Positions 47,279 through 59,846 are shown, numbered from the stretch's first letter. The stretch: 64,000 nt of DNA from Thuidium tamariscinum (GCA_947034885.2 OX344757.2:24422001-24486000), one strand, 5' to 3'. The notes: generated by a model from the letters alone, not told the origin. Translations and numbers: made by a program.

Positions 47279-47975
47279 TCACAAGCACTCTAACAAGTCT
47301 TCTAATTCTTTGGCATTGGCTATTCTATTGAGAAGTTCCAATTGAGGATACTTTTTCTCAATTTGCACGCCATCGTTCGTCAAATTCATTGCGCCATCAT
47401 TGTGGCACTCTTCATTTATTGATGACGGTTGTAGTTCCACTCTTGGACTTACAATTGGAGCCAACATTGTTGGCAAGTTCGCATTTGCAAGGACACCTGT
47501 TGAGCTGCGTGGTACTAAACCATCCACAAGACTATCAATTGTAGTATTGGCTTTTGCAACTTTTCCTTCACCAATTGATTCCCGTGATGTTTTTTGCATC
47601 ACACCTTCTTCTACAAAATTTTCCTTGTTAACAACGATGCTTGGGACACCCACAGTTGATTCACTTGGTGTGGCTATCAAACATATTAGAGGAATTAAAA
47701 CCCCTTCTCCTTGCACACCTCCCGATGAACCATTACTCCCTTTTGTTTGGATTTGCGTAGGAGGCAATTGTACTACATCACTTGTCACTTCCGAGTCCTT
47801 GGTTGTAAGCATCGTAGTATTTTTTAATACTTTTTCAAGGCTAATTGCTTCACTTGGCTCACTTGACTATGCCTCGAGATCGTACAAATCCGGAATATCT
47901 TTTTGATTCTTTTCAAACAAAAGCAGAGATTGTATTGTGGTTGGAAATGTGCTCCAATCCACCTTACAAGCTAAT
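47279..47975 (-). pseudogene. Ser/Thr/Val-rich ORF interrupted by a CACTA-like element
   Basis: An ATG at 47812 opens a 177-residue frame ending at 47279. The same frame is readable upstream to 47975 except for TAG at 47869-47867, and then meets the terminus of CACTA-like element B at 47980. The protein is low in aromatic residues and looks disordered; no domain is recognised. It may be part of a plant gene or of a retrotransposon gag. The abrupt end at the transposon border suggests it was split by the insertion. Confidence 0.4.
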
Positions 47976-48282
47976 ATCACACTACTAGAAAAACAATGCC
48001 CAAATTAACAAAACATTAACAATTTTTTGTTAATTTGGATCATACTGTAACATCCATTTTCACAAATATTTGTTAACTGTGCGCAGATTAACAAAATTTT
48101 CTCATTTTTTTTGTTGATTTGGATAGTACAATTACCACATCAACAAATTTTGTTAATTTTTTTGGAATCTTTTAAAATCTCTTAGATTCTTTTGAAAAAG
48201 TTGAAAAAGTTGAAAAATCTTTAATATACAATGTAGATTTAAGAATAAAATAAGTACACATTCAATTTGGTGTTTATTAAAG

Positions 48283-48630
48283 TCAGCAGACTTTAGGGTC
48301 AATTTTCACCTTGTAAAATTAATTTTTTTAATAAATTTTGGGCTAATAAAAGTTGTAAAATTGATATATCTTTCACCTTCAACAATGTTTTTGAGATTTA
48401 GATCTTCCAATCAAAAGTTATGAACAAAAATCAGAGAGGAGTAGAAATGGACATTCTTTTTTACATTTTTAAACACGTTCTCTGATTTTTTTCCATACCT
48501 TTTAATTGAAAGATCTAAATCTTAATTGGATTGTTGCAGGTGAAAGATATCTTCATCTTACAACTTTCATTGGTTCAAAGGTTTTTTTGAAAATTTTATC
48601 TACTAGGACAAAATCGCCACTAAAGTCTAT
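48283..48630. repeat. Hairpin 1 in element B
   Basis: Arms of about 165 bp are inverted copies (GATTTAGATCTTCCAATCAA opposite TTGAAAGATCTAAATC; AGACTTTAGGG opposite ACTAAAGTCT). Confidence 0.8.
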
Positions 48631-48813
48631 TGAATTTTGATGGGAAAAAAGTTAAAGAATAATATAATTAAAATTATATGTCTCAATTCCAAATTCAAAT
48701 ATAAGTATAATTTTAATCCTTTTGTTTCTTTATAAGCCTTTGGAGTCTTACTTTTACAATGTAGATTTCTTTTTAAATTAAATCATCACAAATCAGATTT
48801 TTGAAAATTCAGC

Positions 48814-49165
48814 AGACTTTAGGGGCAATTTAGACCTAGTAAAAGAACTTTTTTGGAAAAACTTTGAACTAAAGAAAGTTGATAAATAAAGTCTTCTTTC
48901 ACCTCCAATAATTGTTTTGAGATTTAGATCCTTCAATCAAAATTTATAGACAAAAATCAGAGAGGGAGTTTGAAAATTTTAAAAATAAATGTTCATTTCC
49001 ACCCCTCTCTCTGATTTTTGTTCATAACTTTTGATTGGAAGATCCAAATCTAAAAAAAATGTTGGAGGTGAAAAAAAACTTTATTTATCAACTTTCTTTA
49101 GTTCAAAGTTTTTCCAAAACATTTCTTTTACTAGGTTTGAATCGCCTCTAAAATCTGTTGACTTT
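48814..49165. repeat. Hairpin 2 in element B
   Basis: A second inverted repeat with arms related to hairpin 1 and in tandem with it (AGCAGACTTTAGGGGCAAT opposite the right arm near 49140-49165). Confidence 0.8.
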
Positions 49166-49237
49166 AAAAAAGAATTTAAAAAAAACCCGAAAGAACTATC
49201 TAAATACATTTCTACTTCTCCAATATTCACACATCTT

Positions 49238-49720
49238 GAGTGCTTAGTGCTTTGGCAAGAGCCTTGGCCTCCAACCATGAGGTTGCGAGTTCAAACCCCG
49301 GTGGCTTCATTTCTTCAATAGCTGCCATGTGGCAGTTGGATAGATTGCCACGTGGCACCACCCTAGAGGTCGAAAAAATTTATGAATTTCTTAAAATATA
49401 TTTTTAAAAAAAGGTCCAAATTAACAAAAAAAATCAACACTTTTTTGTTAGAAAATGAACACTTTTTTGTTAAGAAATCAACAAGAGCCTTGGCCTCCAA
49501 CCATGAGGTTGTGGGTTTAAACCCTGGTGGCCACATTTCTTCAATAGCTGCCATAGGGCAGTTGGATAGATTGCCACATGGTTGCTAGCCACGTGGCACC
49601 ACCCTAGAGGTCGAAAAAATTTATGAATTTCTTAAAATATATTTTTTTAAAAAGGTCCAAATTAACAAAAAAAATCAACACTTTTTTGTTAGAAAATGAA
49701 CACTTTTTTGTTAAAATTTG
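49238..49720 (+). repeat. 226-bp direct duplication with tRNA-like segment
   Basis: AGAGCCTTGGCCTCCAACCA recurs 226 bp later (49258 and 49484) with its downstream sequence. Each unit carries a B-box-like GAGTTCAAACCCC or GGGTTTAAACCCT. Resembles a tRNA-derived SINE piece duplicated within the element. Confidence 0.6.
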
Positions 49721-49930
49721 ACATTTTTTTGTTAAGAAATCAACACTTTTGTGATGAAAAGTACCCAAATTAACATGTTCAAATCAACAAAAAAAATCAA
49801 CATTTTTGTGTTGAGTTTTGTTAATTTGGTCACTGTTTTTTGTTGAACTGATCAATTCAACATATACCATTGATGCAAGGCTATAGTTAATGTACCCTTT
49901 ACTCCTTGCCTTCTCTCCAAAGAGGGCCCA

Positions 49931-50377
49931 CTACACCTCTTGAGATCGATGAACAAAATGCGGATTGTTGCAAATCCTGGGCTTACAATAATAATCCCTT
50001 GTATGTCCAACGTGGCACTCCCAAGGCCACAGCTTGTTAATGTGGTACATTTTCACATATTTTTTGCACATTTTGGAGGTCCAATACTCCACTTTCTCCT
50101 TCTCCCAATTGCTCTCTGCTTTGATGTTAAGGTCATCCAAAATTTGAAAGTGCAATCCATATGTTCCCCCCTTTACTTTAGTCCTCTTCTTGTTTTTGTC
50201 TCTTAAAGTCATCGCATTGCTATATGCACCCCTTTCACCAATCATGATTGACAATTTGAATTTTTGAGCCCTCAAATAATTAGTCACAATATGTGGTTGC
50301 CACGAGCAAAGAAAATGTATGAACACAAAATAGTAATGCACGCTGGAAGACCCCAACTCTCCACCTCGTAGAAGCAA
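49931..50377 (-). other. Weak ORF next to element B
   Basis: A 148-codon frame without ATG start contains a mixed, protein-like segment (IKAESNWEKEKVEYWTSKM; HINKLWPWECHVGH). It might be the upstream part of the coding region cut by element B, but the frame ends in its own stop. No family recognised. Confidence 0.22.
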
Positions 50378-51794
50378 CTAGTGCATAAAACAACAGTAGC
50401 ACATCCAACTTCGCTACGAAGGAGAGAAGAAGTGAATAATAATAAGGTGACTCTATTGCAATATACCCGTCTGCCTCCAACCCTAAAAAGCCGCCGCCTT
50501 GGACCTCCAATCGGATAGCACGGAGGAGCTGCAGGCCTCCGGTCCGCTAAGTGGATCCGCTTTGGCAGTGGACGTGGACTTGGCCGTCCGTGCCCCGCCA
50601 ATCCGACCGTGTCCGTCTGTCCAATTGTCCATGCAACCGCGTGTCCAAAGGCCATCCGACCGCTTATTTGAGCGCCCGTCCAAAGGCCGTCTGCCAGCAC
50701 ATGCATTCACTATGTCCGGACGTCCGGATTTCGGACGTGATTTTGCTCCAGACATGGCAATTCGTCAACCCTCTGTTATCATATTTGGGTGTGATAAAGG
50801 TGCTTTTTGCTAGACTGCGCGTATGACAACAGCTAGTATTATGCCCACCTTCTAACCCGATCACCAATCACAGAGGATTTGTTTGCCATGTTAGAATTGC
50901 AAAACGGCAGAAAAGTAACAAGGGGTCATCATCGTTCCTCTTCTATAGGCCTGTCCGTGAGCTGTCCTTTGATCCAAGCCGACGGGCATGGGTTGATGGA
51001 CATCAACTCATGCAATATTCTACCGCAATTGGCAGACAGCTACTCACTCTACCCAACTAGCTCAAGCATCCAATTCCAACGAAGTGGCTGAACCTTCCAT
51101 CCCATGATTTCTTACCAAACTGGCGGGAATTATAGCACAAGTCACATTTCCAAAAAGAAGTTGCGTTCATGTGGTCAGTGTGGCACAATACGGTGGCTGC
51201 GAATTCGTAGAAGGCCTGCATTAACCAAGGTATTGATACTAGTTGTTGCTGCTGCAATGACGGCTCGACAGAAACTCCACTTCATCAATTTTATTATTGC
51301 CCTCATGTTGTCAAAGTGTGGAAATATGCACAATCAATTTTACACCAGCTTCATGGTAGATCAAGCTCGAATGACTCTCTTACAAGATTTAGTCCAACTT
51401 AGTGCATATTTAGAGACCATATTCCCCGAAGGTATGTACACCTTAAAACCATTTGGTCTTCTCTTAGGGGCTCAGCTTTGTGGATTATTTGGATATTACA
51501 AAACAATCAAGTATTTAATCACCATACATGGCCTCAAGAACTAGCTCAGACTATCCTTTGGCGGGCGCTACTTGACTCGGGAAGAGATGCATACATGGGA
51601 ACGTACAAACTAAGCAGCTCGGGTTAGACTCCATCATGCCCTTGATCTTTGGGCAAAATTCGACCAAAATTGGTTGCGTTCTCCTCTGCTTACTAGTAGA
51701 ACCGAAGGAAATGTTATTTGGCACAGTAAAGGCCCTCTAAGATGTATTTTCATGTAGTTGGGTAGGGGCTCTTTTGGTTCTGACCCTCTTGTAG
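50378..51794 (+). other. GC-rich segment with weak ORF, possibly LINE body
   Basis: 50500-50760 is rich in GTCCG. An ATG frame at 51104-51544 gives 146 residues with several hydrophobic helices and no recognised motif. Because a LINE-type 3' tail follows at 51795, this could be the decayed body of that element; no reverse-transcriptase motif is visible. Confidence 0.28.
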
Positions 51795-51890
51795 GTTGGA
51801 TCTGTGGCCGGCCGTTTGGCCTAGCTATTTTGTTTCCTCTTTTTTCAATGCAACGGGCTTGTCCCGGTTGTTCAAAAAAAAAATTACTTC
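51795..51890 (+). mobile_element. LINE-type 3' tail, second copy
   Basis: Shares GGATCTGTGGCCGGCCG and the CAATGCAACGGGC block with 34318-34412 and ends in an A run. Confidence 0.62.
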
Positions 51891-53097
51891 AAGAGTCCAT
51901 CACCACGTAAGCATTTGGTTGTTCAATTTGGATGGTGATGGCTTGTGGATTGTGCCTTATAGTATAATGGATAAGATTGGTGGAAATCAACACACCCTTG
52001 ACCTTTGGCTAGAGTGCAAAGTGGTCTTAAAAAACAAAAATTAGTCCAGTATGGGAATTGTTTGAACAAAGTTGTAAATGTTGACATTCATGTACATTAA
52101 TTCAAGTAGGAGATGGAATAGATGGAGGTGTATTTGGTGTGATGTAGTTGTATACATAGAATGTCTAGGCATAGTTTTATTCTACATCATATGGAATTTG
52201 TGTGCAAGGTTCAAGCTAGTGCAAGAATATAACCAATTTTGAATTGATTTTTCTTATAAATAATTGTTTGTTGTACCAACATTAGTGGGTACAAAACATC
52301 TTGAGGTTGTATGAGAAAGAATTTGGTTCATTTCATAGGTGAATCCACACTAAACCACATTGAAGTACTTTTCCTCCAATTGCATTGTTATCATTGTCAT
52401 AAAAGATTGCTAAGGTTGTAATAGATGGGTGACTAATGGCATTAGGTTGTTTTATCTTTAGCAATAGGTAATAATATTAAATATATGTGTGACAATTAAT
52501 TGTTTAATGTATTCTAAATCAATTAAAAGGATGGCAATATCATGGCTTTGGTTTTTGTGAATATTGATAATTGTATCTACTAGTATAATGCTATAATTTT
52601 CAATATTTGCAAGGAATTTTCTAACATTGATACTTAGGGAATCCTCGATCCATAGCTAGAAACAAGGACAACACTATAATTTTCAAGTGAATGGTTATAG
52701 ATCTCATTCCATTCTAGTGGATTTTGAAAAAGCTTGACTTAATGCAAAGTGGGTATTTCAAACCTTGTGTGAATTTTTTTGCAATAATATAGCCCAAAGT
52801 CAATTTGGCAAAAAACAATTAAAAAGTCAGAAGTCAAATGATTTTGGAAATTAATAAGTCAATGTGCCAAATTCAAGGAAAACTAATTGTAAAGATAGTT
52901 GAAATGCTACTGGAGATATAGGTGCATATTGATGCCAATATATGTTTACTAAATAATGTGGAATTTAAGACCATTTGTCTAACATAACAACAAAGCAAGG
53001 ACACAAGACTTATGTAAGTTCTAGAAGTTGCAAATATTCTAAAGCCTTGATAACATTAGAAAACTTATAAGTACTATTGGAATCTAATGCATGTTAT
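51891..53097. other. AT-rich spacer
   Basis: No supported feature. Confidence 0.4.
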
Positions 53098-53981
53098 GGG
53101 TCATTGCAAGAAAGACTTGCTGAAAAGCGTAGCGTTTTGCACAGTACTCACTTTTTTCTTTGGGAGTAATATATAAATAGTAAATCATTTTTTTTTAAAA
53201 GTAAAAAATATGTTTGATGTACATACCTTTAAGAAGAAGATATCCTACAGTGATCCCAAAACTGGCTAAATTTCGCTCATTTTCTACTTAATTTTTTCAT
53301 GCCCTTTGTATAAATTTCAAAAAATCTTTCAAAAATGAACATTTGGCTAAAAACCTTGAATTTGTTCTGAGATCACTAATACCCTAGGAAGGAAAAGCAT
53401 AAAAATATTCTCTAAGTAGGAGAACTAGAAAAGTGGTGAATTTCGTGAAAATTGTAACTTTCACTATAGTTTCACATTTTAATTTGTAAAAAATAGGGAA
53501 AGTAATTTTTCTTAAAACTAAAAATTGTAAATTTTGTAAGACTTTATGGTAAAGGTATTTCACCAAAATAATGATCCAAAAACTATCTTGATTGTTCAAA
53601 AATGTGCACGCAAGGAAGGCTTCTTAGCACACATGTAGAGGAAAGAGAATAATTATTTTTTGAATTTCCTTTGGTATAAATGTGCCTACTTAGTGTAGAA
53701 ATATACCGTAGAAATCTCATCTCTAAATTATTAATTTAAAGTACTCCCCAATACTAAAAACCCCTAAACTGCAAAGTGTGACAAATTAGAGAAATTAGAA
53801 TTTAAATATAAAATGATTTTTTAAAATTTCTAAAAAATAAGGGTTTTGATAACTATTAAGTTAGACATCTTCAATAAAAATTTCAAGTTCAAAGAGTTAA
53901 TGCTTCAAAAGTTATAGCTCATGACAACTCCGTCACTCAAAGTGGGACGTCAAAAACTACAAGTCTTTCTTGCATTCACCC
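53098..53981. mobile_element. R2-family element, copy c, with 4-bp target duplication
   Basis: The ends GGGTCATTGCAAGAAAGACT and AGTCTTTCTTGCATTCACCC are inverted repeats. TTAT flanks both sides (53094-53097, 53982-53985). An 131-bp MITE is nested at 53248-53378. No coding capacity. Confidence 0.82.
53248..53378. mobile_element. 131-bp MITE, copy 1 (nested)
   Basis: Identical over all 131 bp to 59110-59240. The termini CAGTGATCCCAAAAC and the complement of GTTCTGAGATCACTA are imperfect inverted repeats. Identity implies very recent movement. Confidence 0.85.
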
Positions 53982-55602
53982 TTATGTGGAGGGTTAGAAC
54001 TTTACAAGAACTCAAGTGCCAATTAGAGGCATATTGAAGAGCTCCAAGAAGCAACTTTTTTGAAGAGGCATGACACATTCTCCCTTGGTTTTTTACCTAT
54101 AGTCTATAAATACTCAAATTCAACTCTCGAGCCTCTATATTGTTTAACACCTCCTTAAATTGGCCCCAAGTGAAGGAAAGAACTAATTTATATAGGAACC
54201 TCTAACCTTGATTTTCTTACATATTGGACACCTTCTTCATCTAATGTGTACAAAGGGTTGCTTTAATTACTTATATAGACATCCGGTGGGTTGCTTAATT
54301 TGACACCTCCGCTTTCAAACTTGTTTTTTTTGCTAAATCCATATTGGGCTTGTTGAATTGATGCTTCACTCTATCTTCCCTCTCTTCATTTGTAATGGAT
54401 GTGGACTTGTCCTTCAAATCTTCATTTTGACATTTTAGCAAATTTTAGCAAATTTTGGCAAAAGAATCCTTTATATAGCATACACTATAAGGAAAACTTC
54501 TTCCCAAGAAATGTTAGATATATTGTAGCTTGAGGAAAATCTACCTTTGCTCTCACTTTAGGAGTCATCCATATAAACAATAATGAATTTGTCAAATAAA
54601 GAAACCTCATGAGTCTAGCAAACATACTCTCTCAAGAAAAATACAACTTCATAATTAAAGCAAATGGTCACTTATTAGTTGCTCACAAATTCAATTTAGT
54701 TTATTGCTCTTACTTTTTCTCTATAGGTTGTGGTTATCCAATCAACTAAGACAATTCATTTTATTAATGTCAAGTTACAATGCTAATTAACATTGATTGT
54801 ATTTAGAATTTTGACATTTATCAATGCATAGCCATTAGCTATTGACAATGTAGAAAATCTCGTGCCATTTCATCTAGAACATAATGTGGAATATTCCACA
54901 TCATCTTATTCAAGGGAAAACAATCAACATTGTTGATACTAAATGTCATAAAAGCCAAATGAATGTAGGAACTTTACCATTTATAAAATAATATAGTGCA
55001 ATAATAAATGCATTCATTTATTTTACTTATACTCTTTATTATCACAATAAAATATTATGAATTCATTGAATGCCATTACTACCACTTTTCTATATAATGA
55101 AGAAATTTCATCCAACTTTTAAGACTATTTGAAGTATTGCTAAAAGTTAAAGAACCACCAAGTAATTGTCAAAAGACATTTTATGCTTGGGCTTTGTCAA
55201 ACTTCATTAGATTTCTACATTAAAACCCACATTTCAAAGTTGTGATATTTTTAATGAATATTGAAATATGTCTACAATTTGGTGTCATTTTTCTATGACT
55301 AAAAACATCAAATTGAAGTCTATATGTTTTTTAGAAAAAATTATTTAAGAAAATCATAGTAAATACAATTTTTCTAAAAATAGTATGAAGTCTGAAAGAA
55401 AACTTTGAATGACTATAGTGAAAACAACAAAATGTAATTGCTATGTACTTATTATGCTCAAACTAAAAGAAACTTGATAGAAAAATTCAAAAGCTAATGA
55501 CTTTTGAGCTTTCAAGAAAGTGTCACAAAATTTATGATTTCAATAATTCTGAAAACAGTCAAATGATATAAAAAATAGGTTATTAGAGATACATTCTCCT
55601 AA
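53982..55602. other. AT-rich spacer
   Basis: No supported gene or repeat border. Confidence 0.4.
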
Positions 55603-56532
55603 TTAACCCCTAAAGGTTTTTGACTATGTTTTCACCAAAATTGCTCCAAAACTGTCATTTTTAAGATAACTATCAAATTTTAGGAAAAAAAACCTTTTTA
55701 GAATAATGTAATCATAGGATCTAAGAGTACACTAGTTTGAGAGCATGTACAAAAAATTTCAAAAAATTCCGCCATGTAGATTGTAAGATAACAGTGTTTG
55801 AAGTTGCAAAAATCCCTTTATTTTCACTGCGGAAATCCAGGCAGCTGCACTTCAGAAGGCCACATTTGTATGAAAAATATTCAAAATGGTTGTTACTCTT
55901 TGGATTCATTCTTCAATTCAAGTTGTCTACATACTCAAAAAAATTCAAATCATTTCGAATTGTACAACATGTACAAAAAAAATAGTAAGTAGAGAGAAGT
56001 AGAGAATTATTCAAAACACAAAATGTTTAACAATTTATTTATTGAATTGAAAAATGAAAATCTCAATGGTTCAAATGTTGTAATAAACATTCTACACCCA
56101 GTGTTTTTTGCTTTTTTCAAAAATATTGAAAATTGAGTAAAATAGAGGACTTCAAAGTTTATTTTAGAGTAGAGAATCCATAACTACCCGCAAACTAAAA
56201 ATTCTTCATAACTTTTGACTCATTAATCCAAATGGAATGATTCAAAGATTTCCACATATATATAAATCTATAAAACCAATTTCAAATTTTGGTTTTCAAA
56301 AAAAGTGATTTTTTCTGATCTGCCCGAGTTGCCCGAGTTGAGAAACAAACATATTATGCAATAACTTTTCAACCATATAGTCAAAAGTCATGAAAATTAT
56401 TGAGCTTGAAAGATACTCCTCATCCACACCTTCTATTAAATTTTGGTTCCAAAATATAGAAATCTCCAGTCACACGTACCTACCCAAAATCACTATGTTG
56501 CCAAAAAAGCACTTTGGTCCTTTAGGGGTTAA
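55603..56532 (+). mobile_element. R1 repeat, copy b, with 14-bp terminal inverted repeats
   Basis: TTAACCCCTAAAGG on the left (55603-55616) and its exact complement on the right (56519-56532) bracket a 930-bp non-coding body that matches 12588-13392. This makes R1 a DNA-transposon-like family; no clear target duplication is seen. Confidence 0.68.
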
Positions 56533-57560
56533 GCTTAAAACATTTGAAACTAGAAATATGTGAAAATTTGCATTTTGACACTCACAATGTCCACAAGGCT
56601 TGCAATGTCCTTTAAAGGTGCCAAAGGTTACCTCCAATTATAACATAAAAAAGGAAAAGAAAAGATCCAACACAAAAAACAAACTTTTATACAAAAAAAA
56701 AGAAGCCACAATTTGTTGGCCCACATAATGAGGCTTGCAAAGGTATGAGGATACAAGTCTTCCAATATAAAAAAAAAGCCAACTTGTGGGCTCTCTACAT
56801 TTTGCCAACTAGCCAAGCTTGTGAAGGAAAAAAAAGGTAGGGTCAAGATTAAAGAGGCCTAGTTCCGTTATGGTTTCCAATCGGACTGAGGACGCCCTTG
56901 TGCTCCAGCAGACATATCCGGCGTATAAGTGAAGAAATGACGCCGTCCTTGCTTTAAAAACTCCGAGCGCTGAAGGCAATTGACCTTCACACATAGCGCA
57001 TTGAAACCACAGCTGCATTGCAAAGAGCAGATCATTGAAATGAAGTTTCGAGTTACTTGTGCACCCCGTACTGTCAAGAGACGAAGAGATAGTTCTCATC
57101 AGTGTTGAATTCGAAAACTTCTGTGAATATCGTGCGTGTGATTGATTCAGATTGAAGTTGGACGTGTGGTACCTGATCGTGTTGGCTGAACCTTCCAGTA
57201 GCTAATCAGCGCGTCTCTGACCCTAGGAAGTCTCCGGTAGCCGGGCGACGTGCTCACTTCAGGTACTATACCCGTTGTAAAGAAAGAAACAATTGATCTC
57301 CGACTTCATTTTTTAGTATTTTCATTTCAATAAAACTCAAGCCTTCCACATAAGAGATTCTGAAATTCTAGTCCTTTCAAGTTTCTCCATAAATACACGA
57401 CAAGTTCATGCAAGAGTAGGGAATTGTGAAGGTGATCTCATACAACCCAACCACCAGAAAAAACCATGTGTATGGGAGACCAATGGAAATTCGTTAACAA
57501 ATTCATTGAATCGATGTGCCCAACGAAACATGTCTTTCATGTGCGTTAACGCGGGAAATA
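56533..57560. other. RPL17 downstream flank with GC-rich segment
   Basis: 56860-57260 is GC-rich and non-repetitive in the window. A minus-strand frame (56809-57099) and a short plus-strand ATG frame near 57040 exist; neither is convincing. It may be an exon relic or non-coding RNA of unknown kind. Confidence 0.3.
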
Positions 57561-58892
57561 CTAAGCAGCGGCAGAAGTGGCTCCACTTCGCAGGCGGGCT
57601 TGATTTTTCCTGTGTATCTTCGGTGCGACCACTTCAACCTGCACAGTAATCAAGTGCAAGCCATTAGCGATGCAATTTGAAATCCAATTTACACGCTCAT
57701 GCATTACTCGCGAGATCCCATGAGACGTGAAAAGTGAAGACTTTACCTCTTTCTTCACGGGTGCCTCCTTCTCCGAAAGGATCAGCTCAATGTGACAAGG
57801 AGAGGACATGTAAGCTGCATCACCACCCAATAGTAGGGAGTCAGTTCTAAGATAGGGCAATTATCACATACAAGGGATATAATTTGTACCGCCAAAAGAG
57901 TAAGAATCACATAGGGAATCACTTACGATTGATCCGTCCATGGGCACGGTAGGTACGTCTCCGCTGCTTCTGTGCCTTGTTGACTTGAATGTGAGATACA
58001 CAAAGAGTGTCAACATCAAGACCTTTCACCTGCAATCGTTAATACAAAGAACTTACGCATACATTCAGTATCCTAAACCAATGACGCGCATGTTCGGAAA
58101 CCAATGAAATATTTCGTTAATTCAATCGATTGCGCTTCAAAACATACCTCTGCATTGCTCTCGGCATTCTTCAACAACCCTAGCAAGAAGGTCGCTGATT
58201 TCACCGGCCAGCGCCCCTGTCCATTGGAATGCCGTGCCTTGGCCTGAGCAGTGCGCCCAACACCACCACAGAACCTACGAAATGGAATGGCCTGCTTGTG
58301 TGCGCACACATCCTCGAGGTATCGCTTGGCTTTGGCCAACTCCATATGCTTAATGGATTGCGCTGCCTCTCTCGAGTTCTGAGTTAAAATCAAATTTCCC
58401 GTCAACTCCCTTCACAAATTGCAAAGCTCTGGCCCAGGAATAAGATCATCACCACTTTCCAATCGTAAAACCCAAAATACAATAGTAGCACTCCAGAAGA
58501 ATTTGGTTGGCAAACAATACCTTGAAATGCACACGCAAATCAGACCCTCGGGCCTTGCATGCCTTGGTCGAGTTGTCCGGGTCTCTCGCGTACTTCACCT
58601 GCACAGAGACCTCTTCCACATCAGCGAAAACCAGAAACATACAACGTCTCAAAAAACGCCCACCTCACACCCAAACCTAAAATGCAAAGATAAAACCAAA
58701 GCACTTGAACGTCTCCACGTCCTCATCCCAAGCGAGCCTGTCACACTGGAACCCGTGAACCGAAAATGATCACCAGAAGCTTGAGCGATTCACGACTAAC
58801 AGCAACCGCAACAGAGAGCGACGTCTATGGAAACAGGGAGACCAACAAAAGTGACACGAGAAGAAGCCCCGACAAAGGTAAAGACATACCAT
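57561..58892 (-). CDS. RPL17: Cytosolic ribosomal protein L17 (uL22)
   Basis: Six exons on the minus strand: ATG alone at 58892-58890 (donor GTATGT right after the start codon), 58598-58521, 58378-58148, 58029-57927, 57814-57747 and 57638-57561 (TAG); 186 residues, the usual family length. All phases agree. The protein reads [20 protein letters not shown], then [69 protein letters not shown] and [15 protein letters not shown]. uL22 lines the peptide exit tunnel of the 60S subunit. Splitting the gene directly after ATG is common in plant ribosomal protein genes. The frame is intact. A D box is missing from the introns, so no intronic snoRNA is called. Confidence 0.96.
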
Positions 58893-59048
58893 GGCGCAAG
58901 AATAATTTGGCACTGGACCTCGCAAGACGGGTTGCAAAGAAGAGACGGTTGTAGACGCTGGACGAGGACTTCAATCACCCTCTCTCTCCGAATTGGGGTT
59001 TGGTTCTCAATGCTCGTTTCCCCGTTAAACTTCGTCCATTCTGTCTGG

Positions 59049-59057
59049 TTAGGGTTT
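59049..59057 (-). promoter_or_regulatory. Telo-box of RPL17
   Basis: AAACCCTAA on the minus strand, about 160 bp upstream of the start codon. Telo-boxes near transcription starts are typical of plant ribosomal protein genes. Confidence 0.75.
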
Positions 59058-59109
59058 CCCCTACGCAGTCAATTTTCCCTGGCCTTTGAGGACTTGGGTG
59101 GGCCTCAAG

Positions 59110-59240
59110 CAGTGATCCCAAAACTGGCTAAATTTCGCTCATTTTCTACTTAATTTTTTCATGCCCTTTGTATAAATTTCAAAAAATCTTTCAAAAATGA
59201 ACATTTGGCTAAAAACCTTGAATTTGTTCTGAGATCACTA
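59110..59240. mobile_element. 131-bp MITE, copy 2, upstream of RPL17
   Basis: Identical to 53248-53378. It lies 218 bp upstream of the RPL17 start codon and about 50 bp beyond the telo-box, so it sits in or next to the promoter. Confidence 0.85.
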
Positions 59241-59846
59241 GTCTCAGGGTTTTTCAGACAAATGGTGATGTGGCCTTTGTTTCAAGAAGGTTTTAAGATG
59301 ACTGGCTCCTTCACTTGAGGGGCTTTAATTGAAGGAGGCCAATTTTGAGTATACAATTGTGAATATGTAATTTTTGTACGCAATTTTGGCTTTGAATGAC
59401 GGATGAAATGAGGTTTTAGAAGTATATTGGCAACAGTAAAGAAAGCTATTATTTTTGTTTGGCATTTTTTATTACATTTACCCTCATTTTTTCTATAGGC
59501 TCGAAGCTACCCATTTTTTTTGAGAAAATGGGCATATAATTACCTAAAAAAACCCTAGGTGGGTCTTGAAGGTCACTTGGTTGGTTCAAACTGAGTTTGT
59601 GGAAGGTGAATATGGTAAATTTTTTGGATGAGTTCTACATGTCTACCACATCTAATATACTTTGAAATAAATACAATAGTTGGTAGAAAATCATTCATAA
59701 GATAGATGTCAAAATTGTTGGGAAGATGTTCATTTTTTTAAATTGTCTTGTAAATTAAATATATTTTGGAAAAATATTCTATTCTAGGCATTCATTGAAC
59801 TTCATTATTTTGAAAAAAATAAATTCTCAACAAAGAAGGATTGACC
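59241..59846. other. AT-rich spacer
   Basis: No supported feature. Confidence 0.4.

Larger units (their letters stand above)
47980..49860. mobile_element. CACTA-like element B (right end not found)
   Basis: Starts CACTACTAGAAAAACAATG. Subterminal motifs of the TTTTTTGTTAATTTGG type recur in both orientations near 48000-48180 and 49640-49850, as in element A. The interior has two successive hairpins and a 226-bp direct duplication with tRNA-like pieces. A TAGTG terminus on the right is not visible, so the border at about 49860 is only where the subterminal repeats stop. Confidence 0.6.

Noticed and set aside
58379-58520. C/D snoRNA in RPL17 intron 2
   Set aside because: A C-box-like GTGATGA is present on the minus strand, but no D box CTGA follows at a suitable distance.
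59049-59057. Interstitial telomere repeat
   Set aside because: Here and at 13.83, 30.71 and 38.62 kb there are only single AAACCCTAA units near gene starts, which are telo-box promoter motifs.
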